A stretch of DNA of 64,000 nt from positions 220,888 through 284,887 of the forward strand of contig JAHNZQ020000079.1 in NCBI GenBank assembly GCA_019155205.2, given 5' to 3'. The stretch is from Gracilaria vermiculophylla. Lineage: Eukaryota; Rhodophyta; Florideophyceae; Gracilariales; Gracilariaceae. Under the pieces are notes generated by a model, which was given only the letters and a program-made list of their open reading frames with translations, was not told where the DNA came from and did not search any database. Below, piece by piece: positions 50,520 to 63,242 of the stretch (its first letter is position 1; each line of letters opens with the position of its first letter). Made by a program: the position numbers and the translations under genes.

Positions 50520-52594
50520 CGGAGTAGGAATACCTAAGGCTGACCCCTGATGTGAGGTCGCGGAAGTTCCTGGAAGGCTGAGCGTTGGGACTTTCGTCAC
50601 CCGATCGAGGGAGACGACTTCTAGGAGCCCATTTACCTCGATGTCGACAGTGTACCTGTTGGTGTCAAGGACTTTGTACCCCCCTGAGGTTTTTGTCGCA
50701 AACTTACGCTTGACGTCTCGTGGTTCATCGGACGTCTCCCCAGGTTTTTCGAGAGAAAATCGTCGCCTTCCTTAAAGTGAAAGCATTCTTTCACCTTCCG
50801 GTCACAGTCCCGTGTACATATCCTCTGTGAGGCGTTTAGCCTCTCTACTGCGAGAGACAGTCTCTCCTTTGCGAGAGAGAGAGTGCGTCCTCATACCGAC
50901 TTAAAATGGAGCGCCTTGCTTGAGCCACTAATGGAGACTGTGGCCCATCCGCTGGGTGCGCCGTGGCGCGTGCTACGATAATGGGACTACGCAGGATGCG
51001 CAAGAGCACCAGATCAAAAGAAGCGGTCGCCATGGAGCGGGGCACCTGCAGGTTGTGTGCATATTGGATTGGGCCCACGTATGCGTCTTAATCCTTTTCG
51101 ATATCCGCGACGAAGTGTTTGAACCTTGAAGCGAGGGTTTTGTTAAGCCTTTCCACTTCTTCGTTAGTATTACGATGGTATGGAGTGGTAAACAACTGCT
51201 ACATTCCCAGCGTTCCAGAGATTGTGCTAAAATGCTTAGCCGCGGACTGTGGTCCGTTGTTCGTGAGGATATACAACGGGATCCCACATAGGTAAAATGA
51301 ATCTTCCAAAAGGCTATCGGCAATTACTGCTGCAGTGGTACTCCGGAGGAGAATGGCGCGTGTGATCTTTAAGAACCGATCGGTGATGACAAGGATAAAT
51401 CGGTATCTTCTTTCTGATTTAGAGAGAGGCCCCAAAATGTCCACGGCCGCGATTTGCTAAGGTCTTGAGGGCGGGAACATGGTGAGAGGCGTCCGATATT
51501 CGCGGATATTTCCCGTAGTGGCAGCGCACGAGTGGCAATCCGCCACCGTTTGGGAGGCGGCATGGGCTATATTCGTCTAGTAGAGTTCCCTTCTTATCGT
51601 GAAATACATGTACGATTTGAAGGGGTGCCCGGCAAGGCGTGAATAGTGCGAAAGATACAGCATCCTCGCCCATAAGCTCGTCAGGACCGCCTTATGGATA
51701 GCACCGTTCAGCGTAGTGCGGCGTAAAAGTACGCCGTCTCGGTTGAAATTGAATGACGATGTTAGTTTCCTCAGAGTGACGAGACACTCCATGCAATATG
51801 TATCTGTACTCTGCTCCTTCAGTAACTTTGCTATGGTGATGGGGAGAACTTCGTTCTTCTCCTCGACGAGGGCCGTCACATCCAGGAGTCCACTAAATTT
51901 TTCTGCAGGTTAACAGCATTCCAAGCACACTCCTTCGGATCCTTTACAGTTCGCTTTTTCGATGACTAGACACGGACCTATGTTCTCTAACTGTGTTTTG
52001 TCTTCTTCCTCGGTGGATGTATGCGACAGAGCGTCAACCGCCTGTTCTTTTATTCTAGGGCAGTGCACCGTGTCATACTCGTGCTTCACGAGGCGTAGTC
52101 TCCACCTTTCCAGGCGATTGGAAGCATCCGTCAAGGACAGTATCCACTTCAATAATGCGTGGTCGGCCTTCAAGGTGAAACGCGCCCCTTCCAGGTCCGG
52201 GCCTACAAGCAACACCGTCCACAATATTGCGAGACATTCGCGCTCCGAGGTAAAATAATTCCGTTCCGTGGATAAAAGGCCGCGACTCCAGTATCGTAAA
52301 GTTTGAATTCCACAGTCAGGTTGTTCCTGTTGGAGGGCATATCCAAACTGATACTTACAGGCGTCTATGTCCAGCACCATTCGGCCATTCCACTTCGGGA
52401 GAACCATGATCAGTGGCTCTATTAGTCTTCTTTTCAAGTTGTGAAAGGCTTCGATCTCTTCGTTCATCACGGACGCCAATTGCGTCGGTTAGTCTTTCTC
52501 CAAGAGGCGATTAAACGGCGCCATAATATGGAAAGAGTCGGTACAAATCTCCAAAAGATATTACATAGCCGCATGAAGTAGCGGAGCTCCGTTT
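50520..52594 (-). pseudogene. Gypsy element 1 Pol remnant (RNase H - integrase), broken
   Basis: Minus-strand frames: RNase H (52479-51910) with DIDACKYQFGYALQQEQPD and FTSERECLAILWTV, and LKADHALLKWILSLTDASNR; integrase zinc region HYSRLAGHPFKS followed by KTLANRGRGHFGA-type decay, then DDE-core pieces (TNNGPQSAAKHF at about 51240). Frameshifts are frequent. The RT is missing beyond 52594. Confidence 0.8.
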
Positions 52595-53375
52595 GTTACA
52601 GCTATTTCTTTTGCGTTTTTCACATCCATCGTCTACTCAAGGACCAAAGTGAACCAATACTCATGTATCTCTTTCTTCAGCAACAGCAAAGCCCTGTGGT
52701 GCCAAGAGGTATGTGGTTCTACGTGCGCGGCATCGTAGTTTTGTAGCCAATGGTTGAGGTCGAAACAGTAGAAAAAGCACAATTCCCAAGAGCTATTAGC
52801 AGTCTCATCGCTTGAAAAGACCACGAAGCGAATGCTACTATGAAGAGATTTTTCTTCCTTGATCCCGGAGAGTCGAATGTGGTGAAACCGCTGGCCATCA
52901 CTTCATTTTGTGCACTGGACTGAAACAGGAGAACATTGTGCTTTGTTCCACTCAAAGGCCACTAAAAACATCTCTAATGGGCTGAAGCAAAAACAGTAAA
53001 GAAGTGTTTTGCTGTCTCTACCATCTTCACCAGAGCAAGAGTACGAGGAAATTTTTGAACAGGTTCGTCTTTCTAAACCAAATCGTCCTGATTTAGTCCG
53101 GAAATATTCCCCTGTTCGAAAGAACGGTAGCAGAGCACTCTTCATGCGCGAGGCTGTAAATGGGCCAACGGTTGGCTTTTTGGCGCCAAAGAAGCAAAGC
53201 ACTGGACCATGAATGAATAGAGTGTGGCATTTCACCGTCCTTCACTTCGTCCACTCTGTGGTGAAACAACAACTGTCTGCTAACCCTAATTATACGCAAT
53301 GGATCCGGATAAATCCACCACACGAGGACCGAGCTGCTCACTTTGAGAAGAGACAGCAGTTGCGAGAGCATTAAT

Positions 53376-53980
53376 CAAGAACTCAGAAGAACCAATTGTT
53401 GGTATCGACCGAAAGAAGAATCCTTTCTATGACGGTATTAGAAAGCTTTACAACGAGAATTACAAGCCACCAAACCGTGCGTCGCGTTCTGCCCAGTCTT
53501 TACGCAATCGTGTTAAACTTTTGAATACGGAGTGCACTCTGTTTTCAGGGTGCTATGCGCGGGATCAACGGTTCAATCCGTTACGATGCAACGCACAAGA
53601 TTTGCAGCGAAAGTCAACAGCTCTTCACAACGGTATCAGAATGCAGTCAGCAACAGATGTTGTAGCAGAGCCTTTCATATTCATTGGCGCGCGGAACGTT
53701 TTGAGAAAGCATCCAATATTTTCTTCAGAAACGGAGTTCTCAAATAAACTCTTTCAGAATACATCTACTGAGAGCCAGACACTACAGGTAGAGGCTCCAG
53801 AGAAGAAATAGTAAGACAATGACGTCGAAGAGGTAAAACAAATGAGAAAATCCGTCAATGAAGAACGACAAACATGGCGCAAAGCTGCAAAAGCAAAGTA
53901 TACTAAACATAAATCCTTTGAGGAGAAGATCAAGGTGGCTGAAGAGGCGCTAGAGCTGCAATGTACATAGGCAGAAGAGA
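53376..53980 (+). pseudogene. Harbinger accessory ORF, Myb/SANT-like DNA-binding protein
   Basis: Frame with IVGIDRKKNPFYDGIRKLYN, then NRASRSAQSLRNRVKLLNTE and CTLFSGCYARDQRFNPLRCN: a trihelix/SANT-type helix pattern found in the second protein of PIF/Harbinger transposons. A double stop at 53809-53814 is followed by a helical tail (KQMRKSVNEERQTWRKAAKA). No good start codon is visible, so it is likely broken. Confidence 0.5.
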
Positions 53981-54479
53981 TACAGATATAGATCGACATT
54001 TTATTTTTCGCTGCTTGTGCAGATAGCGCCCCTGAAGCAATAGAGTTCTTTCGTATTTCCCGCAAGAGAGTCCTAGACCGACTCAAAGAAGAAGTGGCGA
54101 TTATGGAGAAAGCACGTAAGACATCCAAGAATTAAGCTCCAAACAACGCCACGTCCGACAAATGCAGATAGAGGTTGATGGGGTCGGTGACACCACTGTG
54201 ACGGTGACCGATAAATAGTGACGGAAAGAGCCTGTTCCTACAGTGAAATTGTTGGAAGTGTGGCACAATTGTTCGAAAGTCTCGCAAGGAAGCGGTGAGG
54301 GTCGTAGTGCGCATGCGAGCGAAGGAACTCGCATGACCGCGCGAGCTCCAAGGCGTTTTTTTGTGATCAAGCAGATGGCCCTGGGCTTCTTTTCAAATAC
54401 TGAAACGCGTGTTTGGTTTTACGCAGTTCCACTGAGACCACACACATGATGCATGACTTGTTGTTAATGAAAAGCGTGC

Positions 54480-55500
54480 TTTCATTCGTCCCGCAGAAAC
54501 TCTTGTGCTCTGCAAATGGCAGCGATAGAGCCCTGGGCGACGTCCACTTCCAATGCCTTGCCCCAAGCAGGTGTTCCGAAGTGTGTGGCCTCTTTATCAG
54601 CATACCTCTCACTAGTAACCACTGTCCATGCTTCCTCCTCGTCCGTGAAACCCTCCTCAGTCATCATGTTATGCAGCACTATGCAGCAGTACATCATGTT
54701 AATCATGCTTGATATATACCAAAACCTTGAGGACCTTTGCAGAAAATGCCAACGTATTTGAAGATCACCAAAAGCTCGCTGAACTTCTTTCCTCAGCCCT
54801 TCCTGACGAGCCGCAAGAACCTTCTCCTTCGTAGTTACTAGATCTTAAACTGTGTGAAGAAAAATGGGATACTTGGAATACACTCTATCGCAGAGAAGAA
54901 ACGGAATATCCATATCCTTTCAATTCAAAGTGTACGAAACATTGGGAGGTAGTAGTCCACCTGCAATCTTGATAAGAGGCAGTGACGTCTCCATAACAGT
55001 AAGTTCATTAGCGCTTCCGGGGGTGCCAAAGAAGGCGCATCAAATGCAGAGCTTGTCGTCCGCAACAACTTCCGAGGTTAGACCAGGTTTTATTTTCCTT
55101 AACTTTGTACTGTCCTGCCCACCCAACCAGACAGTTTTTATATTTCCATTTGTAGCAATAAATGCTTCCGACTTTTCCATGAAAGCCCAGCGTGCGGGTT
55201 CCACGCAGTACTTTCTGCAAGTCTGTTGCTATTAGGGAATTGAGGTATTGCTCCTTGAAAGAGTCTACTAAACCATCACAAAAGAGTTTTACGCACTCCA
55301 ACGCTGTTGACTTTACAATACGAGAGCACTCGTCTACACTGTATGATTCATTACCGTACGCAAGAAGTCGTATAGCAGCCGCAATGTTTCGCTCCATTCG
55401 AGAACCTACAGTTCTTGTGCATTCTTTTTTGTTTTTGTAGTAGGAGTATCTTTCAAGCAGTTTGTTGGTCAAATTGCGAAAGACAGGTTTGGTCACGAGA
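54480..55500 (-). pseudogene. PIF/Harbinger transposase (DDE_Tnp_4), broken
   Basis: Minus-strand frame from about 55496 carries RNIAAAIRLLAYGNESYSVD, LCDGLVDSFKEQYLNSLIAT-type helices and the catalytic strand GKVGSIYCYKWKYKNCLVGW. A frameshift near 55090 shifts the family block TSEVVADDKLCI..CAFFGTP into the next frame, an in-frame TGA interrupts it, and the C-terminal CCIVLHNMMTEEG lies at 54690-54650. The first catalytic Asp (usual pattern GxIDCxxW) is Tyr here, so the enzyme would be dead even without the frameshift. Confidence 0.8.
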
Positions 55501-55805
55501 AAGCGTCTCCAAAAGTGACCTTTGTGATAAACGGGTTGACTGAAAAGGTAGTCATGAGCTGGCGGTACCCTGGCTCACGGTTTCGGTCAAGATTGGGGCT
55601 CCGATTCGCAGCAGACTGTCCATGACGTCATATGTCCCCTTCACTCTCCGAGCTGCTCAATGCGGATTTTAGCAGCTCGTCGAGGGCTTCATCCTGCTCC
55701 TAGTTGATCAGCTCAGACCTGAGAGTTTTTGGTGTTGTTCCCATCGGAGATGGAGCCGAGGGGAAGCAAATAATCAAATAAGCAAAAACGTGTAGCTGTT
55801 TACTG

Positions 55806-56590
55806 CTCACCACGCTTGCTACTTTTTGCTTAATTGCTACTATTTCTTTGTTTCCGTTGGAGATGTTCTAATGTCCTTAGAGGCACTTAGAAATACGAAT
55901 GAGGACATTGCTAGAAGCCCCGAGTTTATGGCCGAATTACAGGGTTTTTGACATCGCAGGAGCTGCTTTTCGCATGCATTACTGTCGCGCTGTTTACATG
56001 CTTTAGACTCCAGGCGCATTCTTTGTCCACCATTTTCTTGGTCTCTAAATCTGACGTGATTTGCCCCGCTCATTTTGGGCATTCATTTCTGGTATGATTC
56101 GGAAGATAATTTCCTTTATACTTTGGCGCAGTTGTGATTTGGATGGTTCGGCGCCCGCAGTTTGCAACGACCTCGAACCGCCTATCACACATATATACCG
56201 TAGCTCGAGTCCAACCGCCCTGGACTTCAGCTGACAAAAAGAAATGAGGAAGAAGAAAAAATCCAGATAGTGTTTGCTTTATGGCTTTGACGGTCAACAA
56301 GAGTCTATTCTTGATTTCTCCAGTTTCCCCGCCTTTCGCTTGTCGTTAATCACCCTCGCTCTGTTCGTGACGAAAACGCAGGCGCACTGCCGTCCAAATG
56401 CCAGATTGCACTAGCAGTAGCTCCGCGCACACGTTACCCCGAACATAAAAAATGATCTGGACTTTTATTTGATTCGTTGCGTGATTGGCCGAACACTGAA
56501 TCACCATGCCGCCGTCTGCTAATAATCGTCTGCAAAAGATTGGGAGTGAGAAGGGCTCAAGCGTAGATCCTTGGTTGAGCTGTTGACGGG
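55806..56590. other. Unassigned stretch between Harbinger and gag-like remnant
   Basis: AT-rich, no domain recognised. Two overlapping minus-strand frames (56300-56070 and 56082-55840) with several Cys residues (RRFEVVANCGRRTIQ, ACKQRDSNACEKQLLRCQKP) might be a decayed zinc-binding protein, but I cannot support a gene. Confidence 0.35.
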
Positions 56591-57545
56591 CGAAACAATG
56601 TTCTACTTGATTGATATATCAAGATTTGTGTTCGATCAGCACCCATTCGAAGAGGAAGAGGTTGAATTCTCCAACAAAGATCTGAAGTAAACGATGATTG
56701 AGATGCTACCAGCTACAGAGAATATTTTGTCGGTAGTGTTTAATAAGCGTGCAATATTCCCCATCGCTCGTTTACGAGATCCTTCTGTAGCTTCAAAGAC
56801 ATATTGGAAGGTCTTTGCACCAAGTTACGTCTTTCCGCTCTCGAAATGAACTCGGATGGAACGATAACGCATGTATGATAGACCTATATACTGGATTGCA
56901 CTATTGCCTCAACCTGCCGAGCAGTCCATCGCTATAAACGTAGAAGAGATGCTCCCTACCTGGCATCGAGGCCTAGATCCTATGAAATTGCCGAGGTGAA
57001 ATATTTCATGGATGAGGGCCATGCTACCGCATGCATCCCGACTTTCGAAGCATTGGTTCACATAGATGGATTAGATTCCAACGAAGAGCTCCAAACTGTC
57101 TTCGCTATTCGTCAGCAGCTTTGTAACACTACTGTGGAGAATCCATACACCGCGCAGCCCATGCAGAACAAAAAGCCAGCTGTAAAGCATTCCCGATCTG
57201 AGCAAGATGACTTTAGAAAGGCGATTTACGTTCATGAACATTATGAAGTAGAAAGTTCACCGACGATCTCTCTCTATCTATTGAGCTTATCGTTCGCAAT
57301 TCTCGAGTTGGATCCCAGCAGCAAAAGTTCTCGGTGATAAGAAAGGCGGACAACTTCATCACTATGCTTTCACATCCCGCTAAGATCTTCTTTTATCACA
57401 CCGCTAATGAATCTATGACATTTTGGCAAATGAAGGAAATGATGCTGCAGGAGTATAACTGTAACACGAGGCAAATCCAAGTAAAAGAAAAACTGGAGGC
57501 TCTCTGAATAGGTTCTTTCATTGTAGAAAGAGAGCTTACTGATCT
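56591..57545 (+). pseudogene. Gag-like remnant of another LTR retrotransposon, split by gypsy element 2
   Basis: Plus-strand frames from about 56996 to 57505. The part near 57344-57505 (ADNFITMLSHPAKIFFYHTA, SMTFWQMKEMMLQEYN) fits the retrotransposon Gag domain pattern, with a tryptophan before a helical segment. The frame breaks at a TGA near 57505. Directly after ACTGATCT gypsy element 2 begins, and the sequence past its far end (63797-) may be the continuation. Confidence 0.45.
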
Positions 57546-58098
57546 TGTGGTACCGCCAGCTCTCTTGTCGCGGTGGTAGTTCACAACCTGCATTGGGAGT
57601 ATTTGTTGACTGCAAAGGTGCGAGTTCCTTATGGTGGCCTCCGGCAATCGCTATCACGAGCCGGGGGAATTCTGAAAGAGAGTCCTCAAACACTGAGTAG
57701 ATAAGAGGGTTCTCTGGGAGTACAATACTCCTTCGGGCGCTGCTACGAGGCGACCTGGGTATCAGCGGCTTAAAAACCTTAAGATATTAGACGAGAGCCT
57801 CCAACTAAAAAGTAAGAAGAAGTCTCAAGGGTGCTTTCTTTGCTTGCACAGAGGTGGAGCTCGACCGGTAGATTTAGTATTCCCCGGGTAGCCCACCTCG
57901 ACAGGTCTCAATACTATAGTAATTACCTGCACCAATGAACTAAAGTAAATCCAAATTATACCGTCACTTTAGGATGGTGTAGCGCACGCGGGACGAATTA
58001 TGCACCATACGGTTCAGTAAATAAAACACGAGCCTTTCTTTAGAATATTGCTCCATGAAGCCACTCCACAACACCACCATAGGATCCACTGTACTACA
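57546..58098 (-). repeat. 3' LTR 'D' of gypsy element 2
   Basis: On the minus strand begins TGTAGTACAGTGGATCC and ends GTACCACA. It preserves the uninterrupted site into which the TRIM-like element inserted in LTR B. Confidence 0.88.
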
Positions 58099-58512
58099 TA
58101 CCCCATTTCCTGAATTGCACCGCATCCTTGAGGTGCATTTTTCCACTTCTCGATCCCTAAGCGGCTCCTATCGGTGCTGATGTCAGAGGGACCTTACGCA
58201 ATGTGACAAGTCATCTCCTTCAGGCGTTCCTCAATACTTCCCTATTCCCGCGCGGCGTGCCTACCACATACTTGTGCGTCTCCTCTGAGACAGTTCCAGG
58301 CCCGCACTCTTCTCTACAAATCCTCATTCCTCCTTCTTAACAGAAATTATTGGTGCGAGAGCGCCTGAAGTTCCGATTCCCTCGAGGACTTTTTTTTGGA
58401 AACGCCCACGCTGTGGCGTCCGCTTTTTCATTCTCCATGGAGTCGCTGCATCTCATAATCTTCTCTCCTGTGTCTACATTGGTCTTCACTGCACATAAAC
58501 TCGCTCTTAGCC

Positions 58513-59595
58513 ATGGTGCTCCATGACTCGCCTGCGTTCTGTCGTCCGTCCTCTCCGCGCATTCCATTACTATGTCTCCACGCGGCTCCCTCCCCGGTCG
58601 GGCGTATATCCACGGGCCGCTCCCCAAGTGGTGTCAGGTCATTTTCCTCAGGTGCTACGCCACATTCGGTCTTACTCCTTCCAGCTGCCTACATATTCGG
58701 GATGCCTTCTCCAGCCCAGGCGCCTGCGTCTCTATCCGATCCTGAGGTGTATCACAACTCTGACGGTGCGCCATTTTGCCCAGCGGAGCACTTTGACCAT
58801 CGTTCCACGCGGGTCCTTGTGCCTTTTCACGACAGGCGCGTCAGTCTCTCCTGCCATGTGAAGAACTACATTCATCATTTCGTACCGTACCTTCAGGCGA
58901 CGAGATTCCGCGCTGTACCGGAGGTTGCTTGGAACGACCAGAAGCGGAACCAGTTGAAAGCCTTTCGCACTCACCGGTTCCACACTACGGTGGACGGTGA
59001 TAACGATCCGACCCCGGTAGAGCACTACGACACTCCGTATTTTATGTGCGCCGAGGAACGAGAGATCCAAGCTTGACTCCAAGTACTCCTGTCCATGTTT
59101 CATCGGCCCCGGTGGTGCGACCCCGACTGCAGATTGTCACGGTGCCTTTTTGTTCTGCTTCGTCTGAGTAGGATTCCGGTTCCTGTACCGCCGTCACCTC
59201 CAGTGTCGCCTATTGCATCCATGGCCCTGCCAATCTCCGCGATGGGGCCTGCAGAATCCACTCGGGATCCTATTGTCCCAGCCAGTCCGCCGTCTGGGAC
59301 TCCTTCCGTTGCGGGTCTTGTTCAGTCGATAGAGGTTGCCGCTTCTGGTGCACCCTCTGGCGGTTTATCTTCTGGGGCTCTAGGTGCTGCCTTCCAGGAG
59401 TTTGTACAGGCTTGTCTGCTGATGGGACGTTTTTCTCCGGCTTCTCCTGTAGAGGCTCTGTGCGAGGCTCGTACCTGGGTCCTAGAACTCCATAAGACCC
59501 GAGCGGACCAAGCCTCGATAGCGGCCATTAAGGAAAGCCTAGCGGAGTTTTTCGAGACCGAAACACTCACGGTGATAGCTTGCCCCGTAGCATAG
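58513..59595 (+). pseudogene. Antisense ORF of gypsy element 2 (opposite to pol)
   Basis: Two plus-strand frames (58513-59076 and 59095-59595), converging with pol. They encode DPEVYHNSDGAPFCPAEHFD and RRVSLSCHVKNYIHHFVPYL, then a Pro/Ser-rich part and a helical end, ELHKTRADQASIAAIKESLA. The same frame exists in element 1, so it belongs to the family. The reading frame is interrupted between 59076 and 59095, and relative to element 1 a central segment of about 700 bp is missing. No known domain is recognised; a Gag-like protein or an accessory antisense protein is possible. Confidence 0.6.
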
Positions 59596-60523
59596 TATGC
59601 GACGCGACTCGATGACCTGTATGTGAAATAAATCCCGGCGATGGGAGGTAATCCACGGTAGCTGCCGAATAAAACATCCATGAGTTGGAGCAGAAGCTCC
59701 GTGAACGGTAGTCTCAACACCCCTGAGCCGTGCCCGCGCGCTCAGCGACATGAAGTGCCGCCGTTGGAGTGAAGTAAAAATGAGCAACGGCGTCCTGGAC
59801 GCGAAAAAGAAAACTTCAGGTGGGGAATAAATAGCAGAGACGAGGTAAAACTCCGGTTTGGGGCCCCCTCCCTCTTTTGTAAACGGAATGCCTGTGCGGA
59901 GAGGCGTTCCCGCACCAGATTGGCGTCGTATCTGCTAATGAAATTCTCCGGGATGTGTTTGGGAGGTTATTACGTATCGTCCTTTCAGGTGTACCTGTAC
60001 CAGCGGACGCTGTACAGTATCCCTGCGGGGGTTTGTCGGTGGGGGACGATGTGGTCTACCGCGTAAGCGATATCACCTTGACGTGTGACGATGGCGTCTG
60101 CAGCTTCTATCAATGGTTCACCGAAGGGTGTGGTGAGGTTCGCGATTGATAGCTATATCTTCGCTCCTGAGGTTGTCGGATGACAAAGTTTCGTGCGTGG
60201 TTCTGAGGTGGGATGGCGAGCATCCTTGAAGAGCTAGGCGTCTGTACTTTCGTCACCCTATTTCGGGAGACGACGTTTCAGAGCTTTTTTACCTCTATGG
60301 CAACAGTGTTCTTATGGGTGTCCAGGTTCTTTTTAGGCTCAGAGAAATTTGGCCCTAACTTACGCGTGACGTCCAGCGGTTTATTGGATGTCTCCCCAGG
60401 TTTGTAGAGAAATACCTCGTCGCTTTCCTTCTGGCGAGGGCCTTACTTCACCTTACGGTCGAAATCCTGTTTATATCTCCTCTGCAAGACGTTTCGTCTC
60501 TTCTTTGCGAGGGAGAGTGCATT

Positions 60524-63242
60524 TTAATACCGCCTTAAGATGGAGCGTTTGGCTTGTGCCGGGGTGGGTACCTGGGGCCCATCCGCCTTCTGCGCCGTGG
60601 CGCATGGCGCAATGACCGCAATATGCGGGATGCACAAGATCACCAGATTGAAAAGAGCAGTCCCTGTGGAGCAGTGCACCCGCAGGTTGTAGGCATACGT
60701 GAGCGGGCCCACATATGTGGGCCAATTCTCTTTGTGTTTAGCGACGTAGTGCTTAAACCTTGAGATGATGGTCTTGTTGAACCTCTCCGCTTTTCAGTTG
60801 GTCTGAGGGTGATAGGCAGTCGTGAACCACTGCTTCATCCCCATTATTTCGAAAATGGCGCTGAAGAGCTTCGCCGCAAACTGGGTCCCGTTGTCCGTAA
60901 GGATGTAAATCGGTATCTCATATGAGTAAACCCAGTACTCCAGAAAGGTGTCAGCAAATATTGCTGCAGTGGTGCTCCGGAGGGGAATGTTACGCGTGAT
61001 CTTCAACAACCGATCAGTTGTCACAAGAATAAATCGGTACCCTCGCTCCGTCTTGGAGAGAGGGCCGAAACTATCGACGGCCACGAACTCCAAAGGTCCT
61101 GAAAGCGGGAACAGACTGAGTGTCGTCTGGTATCGACGGATATTTCCCTTAGTGGCGGCGCACGAGTGGCAATCCGACACCGTTTGGAAGGCTTCATTAC
61201 TCATGTTCAGCCTATAGCACTCCCTCCTCATGTTGAAATACGTGCACGATCTACCGGGGTGCCCAACGAGGCGAGGATAGTGCGAGAGATACTGCACCCT
61301 CGCCCGTAGTTTTGCCTGGACCACCTTCCGGAGATCTCCATCCAGGAAAGCGCGGCGTAGAAGTACGCCGTCCTGGTCGACATCGAATGACGATGTTAAA
61401 CTCCCCACAGTGGCGAGGTACTTCTTGCAGTACGTATCTGTACTCTTCTCCTTCAGGAACTCCGCTATGGTGATAGGGAGAACTTCTTTCTCCTTCTGAA
61501 TAAGTGCCGTAACCTTAAGGAGCCCACGGTACTTGCTTTCAGGTTCACAGCATCTCAAGCATTCTCCATCAGATATTTCTTTCCTACCTGCGTCCTGGAT
61601 GACCAGCCACAGAATTGCGTCATACAGAGGTGATTTGTCTTCGCCCTCGGTGCAAACTCGCAAAAGCGCGTCTACTGCCTGATGTTTTATGCCAGGACGG
61701 TGGATGATGTCAAATTCGAACTCAAAGAGGCGTAACTTCCACCTTTTCAGGCGGTCAAAAGCATCCGTCACAGACACTATCCTCTATAAAGGTGCAAGAT
61801 CCGTCCTCAATGTGAAACGCGCGCCTCCCATATATGGGCGTGAAAGAAACACAGCCCATACGATGGCGAGACATTTGCGCTCCAAGGTGGAATAATTCAG
61901 TTCTTTAGGTGAACGGCTGCGCTTCGAGTATCCTTTTTGTTGAAGTCAACCTTCAGATTGTTCCTGTAGGAGGGCACATTCGACCTGATATTTATAGGCG
62001 CCTGTATTCAGTACCATTAAGCCCTTCCGCTTCGGAAGTACCAAGATTGGTGGATCTATTAGGCTCCTCTTCAAGATTTTAAAGGCTTCAAACTCATGCT
62101 CCGTTAAAATAGCCAATTGCAGGGGCCTTGTTTTCTCCAAAAGGCGATTAAACGGCATCGGAATGTGGGAGAAGTCCGTAACAAACCTTCGAAAGACATT
62201 TCATAAGCCCAGAAAGGAGCGGAGATTTGTCTGGTTCGCGGGAGAGTGAGCTTCTCTGGTGGAGTCCTGAGTTTTTGTGGAAACCTGTAGGCAGCCGGGG
62301 AGCATAACGTGCCCGAGGTAGTCCTCCGCGAACTTGAAAAAAATCATTTCTCCAGCTTCAAGATGAGTCCAGCATCCTTTAGGAGTTGGAGCACGTGCTG
62401 CACATGAATAAAGTGCTCCGCCACGCTGCGGGAGTATATGATGACGTCCTCGATATATAACAAGGCGTACTGCCACTTCATCTTTGACAGGATGATGTCC
62501 ACCGCTCGTTGGAACGTAGCGGATGCATTCTTCAATCCAAATGGCATCCTTAGGAATCTGAAGATCCCACAGTGCGAGGTGAACTTTGTCGTATCCTTAT
62601 CGGAGTCGTACAGGTCAATCTGCTACTAGCCGCTGTTGGCATCAAGCGGGGAGAAAACAGATGCGTCACCTAAGGAGTCGATACATTCATCCATACGGAG
62701 TATCGGGTACGACTCGCATACTGTCACCTCGTTGAGGCGTCTGTAGTCAATACAGATCCTTTAGGAGCCACCTTTGTTTTTGACCAGCACCATCGGGGAG
62801 ACCCATTCGGAATTGGATTGCTCGATAACGTCGTTCTCCAGCATCCGTTGAACCTCATCACGTTCGAACTCGCGCGCATGGGGTCCGGCCCTCCTCGGGA
62901 GTTGATGTACTGGTTTCGCATCAGGTGTGCGCTGGATCCTGTCCTTGGCCAGGCTAATCTGACCAAAGCAACCAGACCACATGTCTCGAAAAGTGGATTT
63001 CATTTCCATTATCCTATGGAGAGAATCTTCGAAAGCTTCGCAAATTTTGAACTTATCCTGCCATGTGAAAGGATTCTCTTCCTATGGGGTCGTTGATGTC
63101 GCTTCAGTCTTCATGGCGGTGATTGTATCGCGTTCCGCAAGATATTTCACACGAGGCAGGCAAACCAGTTTAGCAGGGGCGGGTAGTGCCAATCTGACAA
63201 CAGTTCCTTTGTAGAGCCGTGCAAATCCTGCAAGGCGGTAAG
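60524..63242 (-). pseudogene. Gypsy element 2 Pol (RT - RNase H - integrase), broken
   Basis: RT fragments: NDVIEQSNSEWVSPMVLVKN and KGGS at about 62760-62850, then MPFGLKNASATFQRAVDIIL with the box YIEDVI at 62446-62457, where the first Asp of YxDD is Glu. RNase H end: LRLFEFEFDIIHRPGIKHQA (near 61730). Integrase: HYPRLVGHPGRSCTYFNMRR with CHSC (HHCC zinc), VDSFGPLSKTERGYRFILVT (first Asp), YILTDNGTQFAAKLFS (second Asp), then a stop at about 60794 and a C-terminal stretch AERFNKTIISRFKHYVAKHK (60780-60720). Several frameshifts; the protease is absent. Confidence 0.88.

Larger units (their letters stand above)
40252..52594 (-). mobile_element. Gypsy-family element 1 (minus strand), nested and 5'-truncated
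   Basis: The 3' LTR (B) is at 40252-41352, the polypurine tract at 41355-41365 and the internal 3' end at 41353-41743. It is then split by insertions (41744-47849). The internal region resumes at 47850 with an antisense frame, then pol (integrase, RNase H, end of RT) up to about 52594. There it is cut off, probably by a PIF/Harbinger insertion. The 5' LTR, gag and most RT are not found. Confidence 0.8.
52590..55795. mobile_element. PIF/Harbinger-type DNA transposon, degenerate
   Basis: Contains a transposase remnant (-) and a Myb/SANT-like ORF (+). Possible terminal inverted repeats: TTACAGCTATTTCTTTTGCG at 52595-52614 and, reverse-complemented, GTAAACAGCTACACGTTTTT near 55785-55805. Homology of gypsy element 1 to element 2 stops at the left repeat, as expected for an insertion. 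It does not resume on the right, so extent and TSD (perhaps TTA) are uncertain. Confidence 0.6.

Noticed and set aside
55840..56300. Cys-rich minus-strand gene
   Set aside because: Two short overlapping frames in different phases, no start context, no known zinc-finger spacing.
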